The position numbers were made by a program, and so were the translations under genes. The notes beneath the pieces are model-generated. The model made no database searches, had not been told where the DNA came from, and worked only from the letters and a program-made list of their open reading frames with translations. Shown here piece after piece: positions 52,801 to 62,494 of a stretch of DNA of 64,000 nt. Origin of the DNA: Mangrovibacterium lignilyticum (GTDB lineage Bacteria > Bacteroidota > Bacteroidia > Bacteroidales > Prolixibacteraceae); NCBI RefSeq assembly GCF_010882175.1, contig NZ_WKLH01000001.1:1257464-1321463 (forward strand), read 5' to 3'. Position 1 is the first letter of the stretch. Each line of letters starts with the position of its first letter.

Positions 52801-54171
52801 TCAATCTTTCTTGGTTGATTTAGTTGCGGCCTTTTTTGGTTTAGTAGCGTCAGGCTTCTTCGCTTTGTTTTTTTTAACGGTGCTAGCCTGCAAACTCTTT
52901 AATTCAAGTTCGTATTTTCTAAGTTTTTCTTCCTTTTCGATTAATAGCTTATTTAAAGCTGCAATCTCTTTTTCAACCTTACTTTCAGGAACAAAACTAT
53001 TCAACCGAAGTTCAAAGTCACTCAACACATTCATATAATTAATGAAAGCTTCATATGGACTTTCGAACGGATTATACGTTCGTAAAGGGTCCCCATCTGA
53101 GAAGAACTTCGTATTCATATAGTAAAAATGATTACACACTTGCAGGTATTCCCAGTCTTTAATCAAAGCGGCATCATCTACATTGTGCATTCTGGGCTCC
53201 AATTTGTAAAGTTTATCAAAAGCCTCTTGCTGTAATTCATTTCCTAACCAAATGGATAAATCCCGCTCCTCATTTGACCAGGAAATCGGATATGGTACAC
53301 TAACCAATGAAATCGGCTGAAATAACTCTGCGACTTCTGACGGGGTAGCGAATTTAAGATCGGAATATTTGGCAACTGCAGCCGGCAATTCTTCCAGAAA
53401 TTTTAAAATTCCGGTAGCGTCAGGTTGATGTTCGCCTAAGGTGCCATAATCCATAAAAAGATTAACAACTTCATCCTTAGTATCTGCATTCAGCCAACCC
53501 ACAAACTTCTCTGGAGTAAGCGGATATTCGCTCCAGGCTTGGTTTGAAAAACGGAACGACAAATCATCGCTCATCTGAAAATTGCGCATTAATAACTTTA
53601 GCCGTGGATTTGCGGCACTACAATAAACATAGTTGGGCGATTTCCAGCCCAATACATGCTTCGGTCCTTCGGTTAACATGGCTTTATAGCCCATATCGGC
53701 AACCAAGCCACCTATCTCGTCGGAGTATATTTTCTCGGTATTACTGAAAACTTTAGGATCCTGTCCAAAGTACTTTCTGATTAACGCGGCATGCTTCTCC
53801 ACTTGTTTCTTGAACAAATCGTGGCTTTTTAAGGCGACCAGTGAATGAGCATAAGGTCCGGCCAAAAACTCAACTTGTCCGGTCTCGGCCAGTTCAATAA
53901 AGGAATCCAGAACCTCGGGTGCATAAAGCTCGAATTGCTCCAAAGCTATCCCGGAAATCGAAAAGCTAACTTTAAAAGCGTTCTTATTTTTTTTGATGAG
54001 ATCAAGCAAAATTTTATTCGCAGGCAAATATGAGTGATCAGCCACTTTTCGCAAAATGGTTTCATTGGAATAGTCATCATAGTAGTAATGGTCATTCCCG
54101 ATATCGAAGAAACGGTATCTACGAAAACGAAAGGGTTGATGCACCTGGAAGTTTAAACAAATGGCTCTCAT
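52801..54171 (-). CDS. GH57 family glucan-active enzyme with a basic tail
   Basis: A 456-residue GH57 protein. The opening CLNFQVHQPFRF, nucleophile region SNTEKIYSDEIGG (Glu) and acid region FMDYGTLGEHQ (Asp) fit the family's (beta/alpha)7 active site, so it is probably an alpha-amylase or 4-alpha-glucanotransferase. After a coiled coil (about 405-430) the last 30 residues are a Lys/Ala/Thr/Pro-rich, histone-H1-like tail. The tail is unusual for this family. It sits between glgP and the GT4 gene, with small gaps. Confidence 0.88.
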   Translation of the reverse strand: MRAICLNFQVHQPFRFRRYRFFDIGNDHYYYDDYSNETILRKVADHSYLPANKILLDLIKKNKNAFKVSFSISGIALEQFELYAPEVLDSFIELAETGQVEFLAGPYAHSLVALKSHDLFKKQVEKHAALIRKYFGQDPKVFSNTEKIYSDEIGGLVADMGYKAMLTEGPKHVLGWKSPNYVYCSAANPRLKLLMRNFQMSDDLSFRFSNQAWSEYPLTPEKFVGWLNADTKDEVVNLFMDYGTLGEHQPDATGILKFLEELPAAVAKYSDLKFATPSEVAELFQPISLVSVPYPISWSNEERDLSIWLGNELQQEAFDKLYKLEPRMHNVDDAALIKDWEYLQVCNHFYYMNTKFFSDGDPLRTYNPFESPYEAFINYMNVLSDFELRLNSFVPESKVEKEIAALNKLLIEKEEKLRKYELELKSLQASTVKKNKAKKPDATKPKKAATKSTKKD

Positions 54172-54186
54172 AGTATTATTCCTTTA

Positions 54187-55479
54187 TTACTCGTTAATCA
54201 AAGCTTTACAATATACATCGCGAACATTTTTGGCAGAGTTTTTCCACTGCAGGTTATCAACTTCCTGCTTGCCATATTTCATAAATACGTTCCACAGTGC
54301 CGGATAATTGAGCAGACCATAAATAGCATCGGCCATAGCATGTGTATCCCAATAATCTATTTTTACGGCGTAATTCAAAATTTCTGAAACTCCGGATTGA
54401 TGTGAAATAATTACCGGAACATTAGACTGCATCGCCTCCAGCGGGACAATCCCAAATGGCTCCGATACAGATGGCATTACAAATACATCACTCATCCTGA
54501 ACATATCAAACACATCGTCTCCTTTAAGGAAACCTGTGAAATGGAACCGATCACTGATTTTCAGTGCTGCAGCTCGTTTCACCATGGCATCCATCATATC
54601 ACCACTACCGGCCATCACAAAACGAACATTATTCATTTTCTTCAACACCAGATTTGCTGCTTCAACGAAGTACTCAGGACCTTTTTGCATTGTTATTCGC
54701 CCCAGGAAAGTCACGATTTTCTCGTCGACTCCCTTCTTCAACCTGATCTTTTCTTCGGCACTAACCGGCTCTACAGCATTGTAAACTGTAGTTACTTTTT
54801 CCGGATCAATGCCATAGCGTTCTATGACAATTTTCCGGGTCAGGTTACTTACTGTGATAATCTGATCAGCAGCATCCATTCCCTTTTTTTCAATTTCGTA
54901 AACCTGCGGATTCACACTTCCACCACTCCGATCAAAATCGGTGGCATGAACATGAATCACCAAGGGTTTACCACTGATTTCTTTAGCCGCGATTCCGGCT
55001 GGATAAGCCAACCAATCGTGTGCATGTATCAGATCAAACTCGCTATCCCGTGCGATTACCTCTGCCACCAGCGAATACTTATAGATTTCGTGTAGCAGGT
55101 TATTATCATACTTTCCTGAAAATTCCAACTTCCCCTCTTCGTCAGTTTCAACAAAACGTGTTGACTCTGTATACTTCTTACTGCTTAATTTCCAAAATTC
55201 TTCGGGATCGACATATGGAACCATACCCGACTCAACTTCATAATAATCAATCTTTTTCTGAAGACTTTCAAAATGAACTTTCTTCCGCGTAATCGCCACA
55301 TTATTTGCTCCAATCAATTCCATGCTCGACTGTTCTTCGTCACCGTATGCCTTGGGAACAACAAAAGTAACTTCCACGTCTTTAAACGCAGCCAATCCTT
55401 TGGTCAGCCCATAACAAGCTGTACCTAAACCTCCTGAAATATGCGGAGGAAACTCCCACCCAAACATTAATACTTTCAT
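54187..55479 (-). CDS. GT4-family glycosyltransferase, glycogen synthase-like
   Basis: A 430-residue GT-B enzyme. The N-terminal KVLMFGWEFPPHISGGLGTACYGL is the starch/glycogen-synthase-like sugar-acceptor loop, and the C-terminal SVSEPFGIVPLEAMQ carries the E-x7-E donor motif. In this gene block it is the likely polymer elongator, in place of the classic GlgA. The donor (ADP- or UDP-glucose) cannot be told; no glgC pyrophosphorylase is in the window. It begins 32 bases after the debranching gene's stop. Confidence 0.9.
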   Translation of the reverse strand: MKVLMFGWEFPPHISGGLGTACYGLTKGLAAFKDVEVTFVVPKAYGDEEQSSMELIGANNVAITRKKVHFESLQKKIDYYEVESGMVPYVDPEEFWKLSSKKYTESTRFVETDEEGKLEFSGKYDNNLLHEIYKYSLVAEVIARDSEFDLIHAHDWLAYPAGIAAKEISGKPLVIHVHATDFDRSGGSVNPQVYEIEKKGMDAADQIITVSNLTRKIVIERYGIDPEKVTTVYNAVEPVSAEEKIRLKKGVDEKIVTFLGRITMQKGPEYFVEAANLVLKKMNNVRFVMAGSGDMMDAMVKRAAALKISDRFHFTGFLKGDDVFDMFRMSDVFVMPSVSEPFGIVPLEAMQSNVPVIISHQSGVSEILNYAVKIDYWDTHAMADAIYGLLNYPALWNVFMKYGKQEVDNLQWKNSAKNVRDVYCKALINE

Positions 55480-55511
55480 ACGCCTATGGAACTATTGAAA
55501 TTAAACAAACA

Positions 55512-57458
55512 TTATTCATCAAAATCGACCAACATCCGAACGACCCGTGCAATCGCAGCAACGCTCCATGCCTGAGAAATGGCCCCTTTAGCTACATGCG
55601 GAGGGTTGCCTGTATACATTTCAGCAATGGATCCAATACAATGCTCAGACATACTGTTTTCATAATCTTCTAAAATGCGTTTTGCGACATGCAAACCTCC
55701 TCGCCTATGAATACGCAGATAAGCTTCCACGAAAAACTGAATCAACCATGGCCAAACAGCTCCCTGGTGAATAACCTTTTCGCGTTGCGCAATACTGCCG
55801 TCAATAGCACCCTCATAGCGAGGATCTTCAGGGCTAAGTGTTCTCAATCCCCTTGGGGTTAACAACTGTTTTTTGACAACACTCAACACAGATTTCTGTT
55901 TTTCACGATCCAACGGTGTATAATCCATCGCTGCCGCAATTACCATATTTGGACGTATCGTCCAATCTTTATTAGTTAAACTGACGGAATCGGCCAGAAA
56001 ATGTTCCGATTCACACCAGAATTGATCGATAAATGATTTTGCAATGATTGCGGGAAGTTCGTCCCACTCCTTGATGAATGCGTCATCCTGATTGGCCTTT
56101 GCCAACTCAAGCGACAGGCAAACAGCATTATACCAAAGAGCATTTACTTCCACAGGCATACTGTTTCGCTTCACAACTGGCTCCCCATCAACAACAGAAT
56201 CCATCCAGGTCAGTGGCATATTGAGTTGTTCAGAACCTACAAGGCCATTGTCGTACATATGAATTCCATGGTCTGTTCCTTCCCGATATGCGCTGAGTAT
56301 TTCTTTCATTGCCGGGCCATACTTGATCCAGATAAACTTGGCACATTTGACATCAGTGTACAAGTGCTGAACTGCCCAGAAAAACCACAATGGTGTGTCC
56401 AGTGCCGCATAACCGCTTTCTGGTTTCCCGAAAAGTTTCGGGAACAAGCCATTTTTCAGCCCGGTTAGTTGTGATTCCAAAATCTGCTCAAACGTTTCCC
56501 GGTCGTCGTGTTTCAATGTAAGACCTGGAAGTGCGACAAAAGTTTGTCGCGTAATACCGCCATACCAGGGAAAACCGGCAATAACATCTGTATGCTTTCC
56601 GCTTCGCATTATGAATTGCCGGGCGGAATTATTTATGCTGTTTAAAAATGAATTGCGTGGAATCCTGCTGTTGTACTCCTTCGTAAACTTAGCTTTTAGA
56701 GCCCCTGCTTTGGCCTCAACAGTTGAAGCGGAGAAAATGACACTTTCTCCTTTTTTAATCGGAATTTCAAAATAGCCAGGAACGTACAAATCTTCCTGGT
56801 AGTCAAACCCACGCTCTTTTTCCTTTTGATATTCAATATTGTTGTACCAATGCGGTACCGGAACAAATTCAGCCTCCTTAGAAAACTGCATATGTAAAAA
56901 GGGATAACCTTCGTACAACTTTATCTTAATTCCATTGGCAACGGGTGTGTATTTTGTATTGGCATACAAATTTGCTTTACTCAACTCATGGATGCTTCTG
57001 AAGGCTAAAAAAGGCTTGAAACGCAAGGTTGTTGGAGAGTTTGCTTCAACAAGTGTGTAGCGTACAAGAGCTTGCTCTTCATTCTCCACTAACAGTCGTT
57101 CTTTAGTCAACACCACTCCACCTACTCGCCAGGTTGTTTTTGGGATAACCTCAGCGTCGAAATCGCGGATATATTTATGTCCCTTAGGTTCGAATTTATC
57201 TCCTTCATACTTATGAATACCAAGATTAAATTCGGCACCATGCTGAATAACGGTTTCGTCCAGGGAACTTAGTAGCAGATGCTTATCTGTTGATAGTTCC
57301 GACACCGGACAGATCAACAAACCATGATATTTACGGGTATTACAGCCCGCAATTGTGGTACTAATATACGATCCTGCACGGTTTGCCCGCAGTACTTCTC
57401 TGGTTAGTGAATACTCCAGATTGACCAAATTACTTTTATCAAATTTCAAATAGCTCAT
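55512..57458 (-). CDS. Glycogen debranching enzyme (amylo-alpha-1,6-glucosidase, GH133 type)
   Basis: A 648-residue debranching enzyme. The N-terminal domain (SLTREVLRANRAGSYISTTIAGCNTRKYHGLL) and the GH133 catalytic region with PWYGGITRQTFVALPGL and GLRTLSPEDPRY are characteristic. It removes alpha-1,6-linked glucose stubs. The order with branching and phosphorylase genes supports a glycogen role. It ends 32 bases before the GT4 gene; the 110 bases before it are AT-rich. Confidence 0.93.
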   Translation of the reverse strand: MSYLKFDKSNLVNLEYSLTREVLRANRAGSYISTTIAGCNTRKYHGLLICPVSELSTDKHLLLSSLDETVIQHGAEFNLGIHKYEGDKFEPKGHKYIRDFDAEVIPKTTWRVGGVVLTKERLLVENEEQALVRYTLVEANSPTTLRFKPFLAFRSIHELSKANLYANTKYTPVANGIKIKLYEGYPFLHMQFSKEAEFVPVPHWYNNIEYQKEKERGFDYQEDLYVPGYFEIPIKKGESVIFSASTVEAKAGALKAKFTKEYNSRIPRNSFLNSINNSARQFIMRSGKHTDVIAGFPWYGGITRQTFVALPGLTLKHDDRETFEQILESQLTGLKNGLFPKLFGKPESGYAALDTPLWFFWAVQHLYTDVKCAKFIWIKYGPAMKEILSAYREGTDHGIHMYDNGLVGSEQLNMPLTWMDSVVDGEPVVKRNSMPVEVNALWYNAVCLSLELAKANQDDAFIKEWDELPAIIAKSFIDQFWCESEHFLADSVSLTNKDWTIRPNMVIAAAMDYTPLDREKQKSVLSVVKKQLLTPRGLRTLSPEDPRYEGAIDGSIAQREKVIHQGAVWPWLIQFFVEAYLRIHRRGGLHVAKRILEDYENSMSEHCIGSIAEMYTGNPPHVAKGAISQAWSVAAIARVVRMLVDFDE

Positions 57459-57568
57459 AACTTTTCAGACTTTAGCCTAAAAATTTAATTATTGTGACAA
57501 TTATCAGAAATTAACTGGGATGATTTGCTACAAACATACTGAAAGATTTTTAAAGAAAAATATCAGCA

Positions 57569-58570
57569 TTATTTACATCCGTTCAATTCCTTTTGAAAAT
57601 ATTCTTTTTCATTTTGAAGGTTAAGATAAGGGAAATTAATTGTTAATTCCTTTATCTTCTTCATATTCTGTGTTAAAAAAATTGAATACTCCGGAGCATC
57701 TTTCCGGAATGGTTTATGATTGATCGCCTTCCTAATTTTTGAAATTTTAGCCATCAATTCAATACTCTTTTTATCGATTAAACTTTGCTGAAATTTTAAC
57801 CAAATATGATCGACTGCAACAGGCGATAAATGCACTAAATCCGCAGCATAGAAACGATAATCACGCAACTCATCCATTACAATTTCATAGGATGGAAAAT
57901 AGCTACAACACTCCTTTCCATAGCTCTTTACAAGCTGATCAACGGCCAACAACAAAGTCGATTTACTCAATTGATTCCCGCTTGCACCATCTTTCAAATG
58001 ACGAATAGGGCTGACGGTAAATACAAATTTCAACTTTGAGTTAAATTTCAGCAGTACTGTTAACAAATCCCTAAATCGTTCAACAATCTCTTCCAATGTT
58101 AAGCGATACCGGATAAAATCGGAAGCAGGAGATTTATGACAATTGGCAACCACCTTACCGGTCTCTTTCAGATCGAAAACCCAAGCCGTTCCAAATGTAA
58201 TTATGACATAATCTGCGTCCAGCAAAAACTGGTGCCCACATTCAACCTGTTTGTTAATTTTAGTTAAAGTTTCTTCAGCCGAACTACCTGAATACCTGCT
58301 ATGAAAATCATAACTTCCCCATTGTCCACTTTGTTCAAACAAATCGGCTTCCGTATAAGCCCGTTTTTCAACCAATGCCTGCAGACTATTCGCAACAGAC
58401 ATGGGATTATAGACAATTCCAAACGGATTAATGAGTGTCTGAAAGTTCAATTCAGCCATCTTTCCACCAATATTCTCCGTAAAACAGGATCCCAGAAACA
58501 GAATTTTGTTGGAATAGTCCAACTTCCATTTATAGTCGGCAAGCTCTACTTCTGTAAAATATTGATTCAT
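57569..58570 (-). CDS. GSCFA domain protein
   Basis: A 333-residue protein of the GSCFA family (named for the GSCFA-like motif, here LFLGSCFTENIG at about residues 25-36). The family is related to SGNH/GDSL hydrolases; here the Ser in GSCF, a later GTAWVF and a D-x-x-H-like LVHLSP are candidates for the active site. The role is not known for any member that I can cite. It sits inside the glucan block between the branching and debranching genes, as is common in this phylum, suggesting a part in polymer modification or deacylation. Confidence 0.85.
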   Translation of the reverse strand: MNQYFTEVELADYKWKLDYSNKILFLGSCFTENIGGKMAELNFQTLINPFGIVYNPMSVANSLQALVEKRAYTEADLFEQSGQWGSYDFHSRYSGSSAEETLTKINKQVECGHQFLLDADYVIITFGTAWVFDLKETGKVVANCHKSPASDFIRYRLTLEEIVERFRDLLTVLLKFNSKLKFVFTVSPIRHLKDGASGNQLSKSTLLLAVDQLVKSYGKECCSYFPSYEIVMDELRDYRFYAADLVHLSPVAVDHIWLKFQQSLIDKKSIELMAKISKIRKAINHKPFRKDAPEYSIFLTQNMKKIKELTINFPYLNLQNEKEYFQKELNGCK

Positions 58571-58632
58571 ATGTTATCACTTCCAAATTTAAAATTCAAT
58601 CTTCGTGCCTTCACCTTCAAATCTCGTTCTTC

Positions 58633-60663
58633 TTACCTGATTCTTTTAAATTCTTCTTTCTTTAACACCATCGCAGTTCGGGCCGGCAAATACAAATTCA
58701 AATAATGCTGACTGTCAATCCCCGCAAACGGACGAGTATAATATGTCATTCCATGGTCAATTCGCCCTTGACCACCAAATCGCTCTTCATCGGTATCGAA
58801 GAGTACCTTGAATTTCGAGGCTTCCAATGGAATACCATAACCCGTATATGAATTTGTAGGATTGAAATTGAAAATGATCAGAAAATCACCTCGTTGAAAA
58901 GCGAGTATCTGGTCTTCCTTATTGTCAAATCGCCAACGAACTACCGGAATAGACAACAAGCCGCTCTTTCGAATCCACTGCATCATTTCCCGATCAAAAT
59001 CGGCCAGCCAATGAAAACGCAGATTTGGGTCATCGGCAAGATTCCATAACCGACGGGCATGCTTAAAGGACCAATCATTACCCTCTCGCGGGAAATCAAT
59101 CCACTCAGGGTGCCCAAATTCATTGCCCATGAAATTGAGGTAGGAACCTCCGGCGCTTGAAGCTGTTGCTAAGCGAATCATTTTATGAAGCGCAATACCC
59201 CTATCAACCGTCAAATTGGGTTGATCTTTACGCATACTGAAATACATTTCCTTATCAATCAATCGAAAGATGATGGTTTTATCTCCCACCAAAGCCTGGT
59301 CGTGCGACTCGGCATAACTCACGACTTTCTCATCCAATCGTTTCGAGGTTAATTCGTAAAAGATTTGGCCAACATCCCAATTCTCATCAGGAACTTCTTT
59401 GATCAGTTTGATCCAAAAATCAGGAACCCCCATTGCCATGCGGTAATCGAAGCCGAAACCACCATAATCCTGTGGACTGGCCAATCCCGGCATGCCACTC
59501 ATCTCTTCTGCAATCGACAAAGCATGAGGGTTGATCTCGTGAATCAATTTATTAGCCAAGTAGAAATAACTCGTCGCTTCAACATCGACGTTGGCATTAT
59601 AATAATCGGCATAGCCCGTAAAAGCTTTGCCCAATCCATGATCGAAATATAACATGCTGGTCACGCCATCGAAACGATAACCATCGAACTTAAACTCTTC
59701 AAGCCAATACCGAATATTGGAAAGTAAAAAATGTAGTACTTCATTTTTACCGTAATTGAAGCAGTAAGAATCCCAAGCCGGATGCTCCCCTTTAAGGCCA
59801 TTGTGAAAAAACTGGTAACGGGTCCCATCGTATTTTCCAAGCCCTTCATTTTCGTTCTTGACAGCATGAGAATGGACCAAATCGATGATCACTGCTATTC
59901 CCATACCATGTGCCGCATCAATCAAGGCTTTGAGTTCACCGGGCGTTCCGAAACGCGACGACGGTGCAAAAAAACTGGAAACGTGATATCCGAAACTTCC
60001 GTAATAAGGATGTTCCGGGATAGCCATTAATTGAACCGTATTGTAACCAGCCTCTTTAATTCGAGGCAAAACATGCATGCGAAATTCGTTATATGTATGA
60101 ACACGCTCTTCTGCGCCAGCCATTCCAATATGACTTTCGTAAATCAGAGGAGCTTCCTCACCCCGATTAAAATCGGTATTTATCCATTCATAAGGCTCAT
60201 CGGGACCCCAGACCTGTGCACTAAATATCTTTGTTTCGTCATCTTGCACGGCCCGATTCACCCAAGCGGGGATACGGGTTCCACTACCGCCTTCCCAGTG
60301 AATAGAGAATGCATACAGATCGCCGTGCTTCAACTGGTCCTGTGCGAGCTGCAATTCCCAATTTCCATTGCCCACAGGCAAAAAACGATAAGTTTCGTCT
60401 TGTTTCCAATTATTGCAATCTCCGATCAGGTAAATGGCAGTTGCATTTGGTGCCCAATCGCGAAGTATCCAGCCTTCATCAGTTCGGTGAAGACCATAAT
60501 ATAAATAACCGCTTGCAAAATCACGCAGGCTTCCGCCATTTGTCAATTCCTGCTCTTTACTAATAGCAGCTTCAAAGCGTGATAATATCTCCGATGCATG
60601 ATTTTTTAACCAAGGGTCGTGTTCGATTAGTTTCAAGGTATCCATAGCTGCTTGCTTTTCCAT
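58633..60663 (-). CDS. glgB: 1,4-alpha-glucan branching enzyme, eukaryote-like type
   Basis: A 676-residue GH13 enzyme that creates alpha-1,6 branches. An N-terminal CBM48-like domain (about 60-150) precedes the GH13 barrel. Region I DLVHSHAVKN, nucleophile region GYRFDGVTSM (Asp), acid AEEMSGMPGL (Glu) and AESHDQ are present. The long segments AIPEHPYYGSFGYHVSSFFA and KFDGYRFDGVTSML resemble the eukaryotic (GH13_8) enzyme and not E. coli GlgB; that is judgement by eye. It is the first gene of the glucan block. Confidence 0.94.
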   Translation of the reverse strand: MEKQAAMDTLKLIEHDPWLKNHASEILSRFEAAISKEQELTNGGSLRDFASGYLYYGLHRTDEGWILRDWAPNATAIYLIGDCNNWKQDETYRFLPVGNGNWELQLAQDQLKHGDLYAFSIHWEGGSGTRIPAWVNRAVQDDETKIFSAQVWGPDEPYEWINTDFNRGEEAPLIYESHIGMAGAEERVHTYNEFRMHVLPRIKEAGYNTVQLMAIPEHPYYGSFGYHVSSFFAPSSRFGTPGELKALIDAAHGMGIAVIIDLVHSHAVKNENEGLGKYDGTRYQFFHNGLKGEHPAWDSYCFNYGKNEVLHFLLSNIRYWLEEFKFDGYRFDGVTSMLYFDHGLGKAFTGYADYYNANVDVEATSYFYLANKLIHEINPHALSIAEEMSGMPGLASPQDYGGFGFDYRMAMGVPDFWIKLIKEVPDENWDVGQIFYELTSKRLDEKVVSYAESHDQALVGDKTIIFRLIDKEMYFSMRKDQPNLTVDRGIALHKMIRLATASSAGGSYLNFMGNEFGHPEWIDFPREGNDWSFKHARRLWNLADDPNLRFHWLADFDREMMQWIRKSGLLSIPVVRWRFDNKEDQILAFQRGDFLIIFNFNPTNSYTGYGIPLEASKFKVLFDTDEERFGGQGRIDHGMTYYTRPFAGIDSQHYLNLYLPARTAMVLKKEEFKRIR

Positions 60664-60814
60664 AAAGATAGGGAATTACTCTTTGCTCCGCCCTCAAAAA
60701 CCGCCATTTTTCAAAGATTTTACAACAGTTTTATATTCATGCTTCTTGTGATTTTGACACCTTGGAGCTGAATACTGACAGCACTTTCCGGAACCGAGAC
60801 TTTTATAGAAAAAA

Positions 60815-60854
60815 GAAAATCAGCCAATTATCGACAGACAAAAGACTGATTTTC
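60815..60854 (-). terminator. Terminator of the tRNA-Gly gene
   Basis: On the minus strand GAAAATCAG / CTGATTTTC forms a 9-bp stem with a 22-base loop, followed by TTTTT. It lies directly after the tRNA. Confidence 0.75.
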
Positions 60855-60857
60855 CTG

Positions 60858-60929
60858 AGCGGGAAACGGGGATCGAACCCGCGGCCCTCAGCTTGGGAAG
60901 CTGATGCTCTACCACTGAGCTACTCCCGC
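60858..60929 (-). tRNA. tRNA-Gly (anticodon CCC)
   Basis: A 72-base cloverleaf read on the minus strand: acceptor GCGGGAG pairs with TTCCCGC (one G-U), D arm with AGCTCAGTGGTAGAGC, anticodon arm TCAGC-TTCCCAA-GCTGA with CCC at 34-36, and T arm GCGGGTTCGATCCCCGT. The discriminator is T and the CCA is not encoded. The assignment to glycine follows from the anticodon, which reads GGG. Confidence 0.95.
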
Positions 60930-60982
60930 AAATTTTGATCAAATGTAAAGTATTTTTTAATTCATTATTCCACCGGAGCCAA

Positions 60983-61471
60983 TTATTCTAATTTTTGCCC
61001 GGGGTAAAACCCAACCCGGACACGCTGAATAAAATTCTCGATTCGTTTCACCCGAGTTTCGGGTCTTTTAGCTTGGTTGATGTAGTTCACGATGCCTTCC
61101 TTATAAGAAAAGGATAAAGCCTCAAACTTCTCCTTCAGCTCCTGATCTTCATCCAGCAGCCATTGGAAATCCTCGGGTACTTCCAGCACCTTCGGCGACA
61201 GATCCTGCTCAACGACCATGCGGACTTCATCACCCTCTTTTTTACCAACCTTCTTCAATATTTCTTTGCGGATATAAATTGCATGCTCGCTGTTCCCAAT
61301 CGGAACCAAACTGCCTGTTTTATGCACACCGTCAATCCAGCAATTGATACGTACCGGCCCGCCAGTTCCGAATTCCTTGCGTACATCAAATGGAAATCCC
61401 GCAAAGGTACCCGGAATGCCTCGTTCCATCGGGAACAAAATGGTACTGTATTCAAAGCGTTTTATCGCCAT
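60983..61471 (-). CDS. YdeI/OmpD-associated family protein with DUF1905 domain
   Basis: A 162-residue protein in two parts. The first (residues about 10-95) is the DUF1905 beta domain (FPFDVRKEFGTGGPVRINCWIDG and VGKKEGDEVRMVVEQD). The second (about 105-160) is the YdeI-like helical part (LSFSYKEGIVNYINQAKRPETRVKRIENF). The function is unknown in the family. It lies directly downstream of queG: queG stops 4 bases from its ATG, so both are co-transcribed. Confidence 0.85.
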   Translation of the reverse strand: MAIKRFEYSTILFPMERGIPGTFAGFPFDVRKEFGTGGPVRINCWIDGVHKTGSLVPIGNSEHAIYIRKEILKKVGKKEGDEVRMVVEQDLSPKVLEVPEDFQWLLDEDQELKEKFEALSFSYKEGIVNYINQAKRPETRVKRIENFIQRVRVGFYPGQKLE

Positions 61472-61474
61472 AGC

Positions 61475-62416
61475 TTATTCTGACTGTTTTTCTGATTGAA
61501 TAAATTTCAAATTCCGCATCAATCCACTGTACTTGGTCCGTTTTACAGCTGATTTCCGGAAAAGCTCCGCGAAAAGAGACTCGTCCATATTCGTCCACTC
61601 ATTCCGGCTCAGGCCCATCAGTTTCGGGTGCGGATCAAAAGCTTCCTCATCGTGCGGTTCCGATTTCAAATTCCAGGGGCAAACATCCTGGCAGATGTCG
61701 CAACCAAACACCCGATCATCAAATTTCCCAGACAGGGCTTCATCAATCTCACCGCGCTGTTCGATGGTCTGGTACGAAATGCACCGCCGGGCATCCACCA
61801 CATAAGGCTTTATAATGGCTTGTGTCGGGCAAGCATCAATGCAGCGCGTGCAATTTCCACAGTGATTACTTACAATTCTTTCGTCGGGTTCCAGCTCCAA
61901 ATCAATCAGTAATTCTCCAATAAAGAAGAAACTCCCGTGTTCAACGGAGATCAGGTTCGTATTTTTACCAATCCAGCCCAATCCGGCTCGTACCGCCCAA
62001 GCTTTGTCGAGCACCGGCGCCGAGTCTACAAAAGCCCGTGCGTTGCAAGGTGCAATCTCATCCTGAATAAACCTGAGCAGATCTTTCAGCTTATCTTTCA
62101 AAACAAAATGGTAATCTGTACCATAGGCATATTTCGACAGGACAGGTGCTTCCGGATCTTTTTGCGTCTCTTTGGGATAATAATTCAGCAAAACTGAAAT
62201 CACCGACTTTGTTCCTTCGTGCAACAGCCGGGGATCCAACCGTTTTTCGCGGTTTCGGCTCATGTATTCCATTTCTCCCTGCATCCCTTCAGCAAGCCAT
62301 TTTTCGAGCCGGGCTTGTTCTTCTGCCAAATAATCAGCTTTTGAAATTCCACAGGCCAAAAACCCGATATCCAGCGCCTTTTCCTTAATACGTTCTCGTT
62401 GTTCTCGCTTGTCCAT
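61475..62416 (-). CDS. queG: Epoxyqueuosine reductase
   Basis: A 313-residue enzyme that reduces epoxyqueuosine in tRNA to queuosine, the last step of the pathway. Two [4Fe-4S] motifs are visible: CGNCTRCIDACPTQAI and CDICQDVCPWN. The N-terminal cobalamin-binding part contains KYAYGTDYHFVLKDKL. Its length is shorter than the 379-residue E. coli form, lacking the C-terminal HEAT-like extension, which is common in Bacteroidota. It pairs functionally with queF, queC and yhhQ 16 kb away. Confidence 0.93.
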   Translation of the reverse strand: MDKREQRERIKEKALDIGFLACGISKADYLAEEQARLEKWLAEGMQGEMEYMSRNREKRLDPRLLHEGTKSVISVLLNYYPKETQKDPEAPVLSKYAYGTDYHFVLKDKLKDLLRFIQDEIAPCNARAFVDSAPVLDKAWAVRAGLGWIGKNTNLISVEHGSFFFIGELLIDLELEPDERIVSNHCGNCTRCIDACPTQAIIKPYVVDARRCISYQTIEQRGEIDEALSGKFDDRVFGCDICQDVCPWNLKSEPHDEEAFDPHPKLMGLSRNEWTNMDESLFAELFRKSAVKRTKYSGLMRNLKFIQSEKQSE

Positions 62417-62431
62417 CAGGCAACAAGGTAT

Positions 62432-62456
62432 AAAAAAACCCGGATTGTCCGGGTTT
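62432..62456 (-). terminator. Terminator after the SufT-like gene
   Basis: AAACCCGG / CCGGGTTT, an 8-bp stem with a 5-base loop, followed on the minus strand by TTTT. It separates the suf pair from queG. Confidence 0.85.
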
Positions 62457-62494
62457 ATAATTGAAAGCTTTTCACGAAGTACTCAATCAATATC

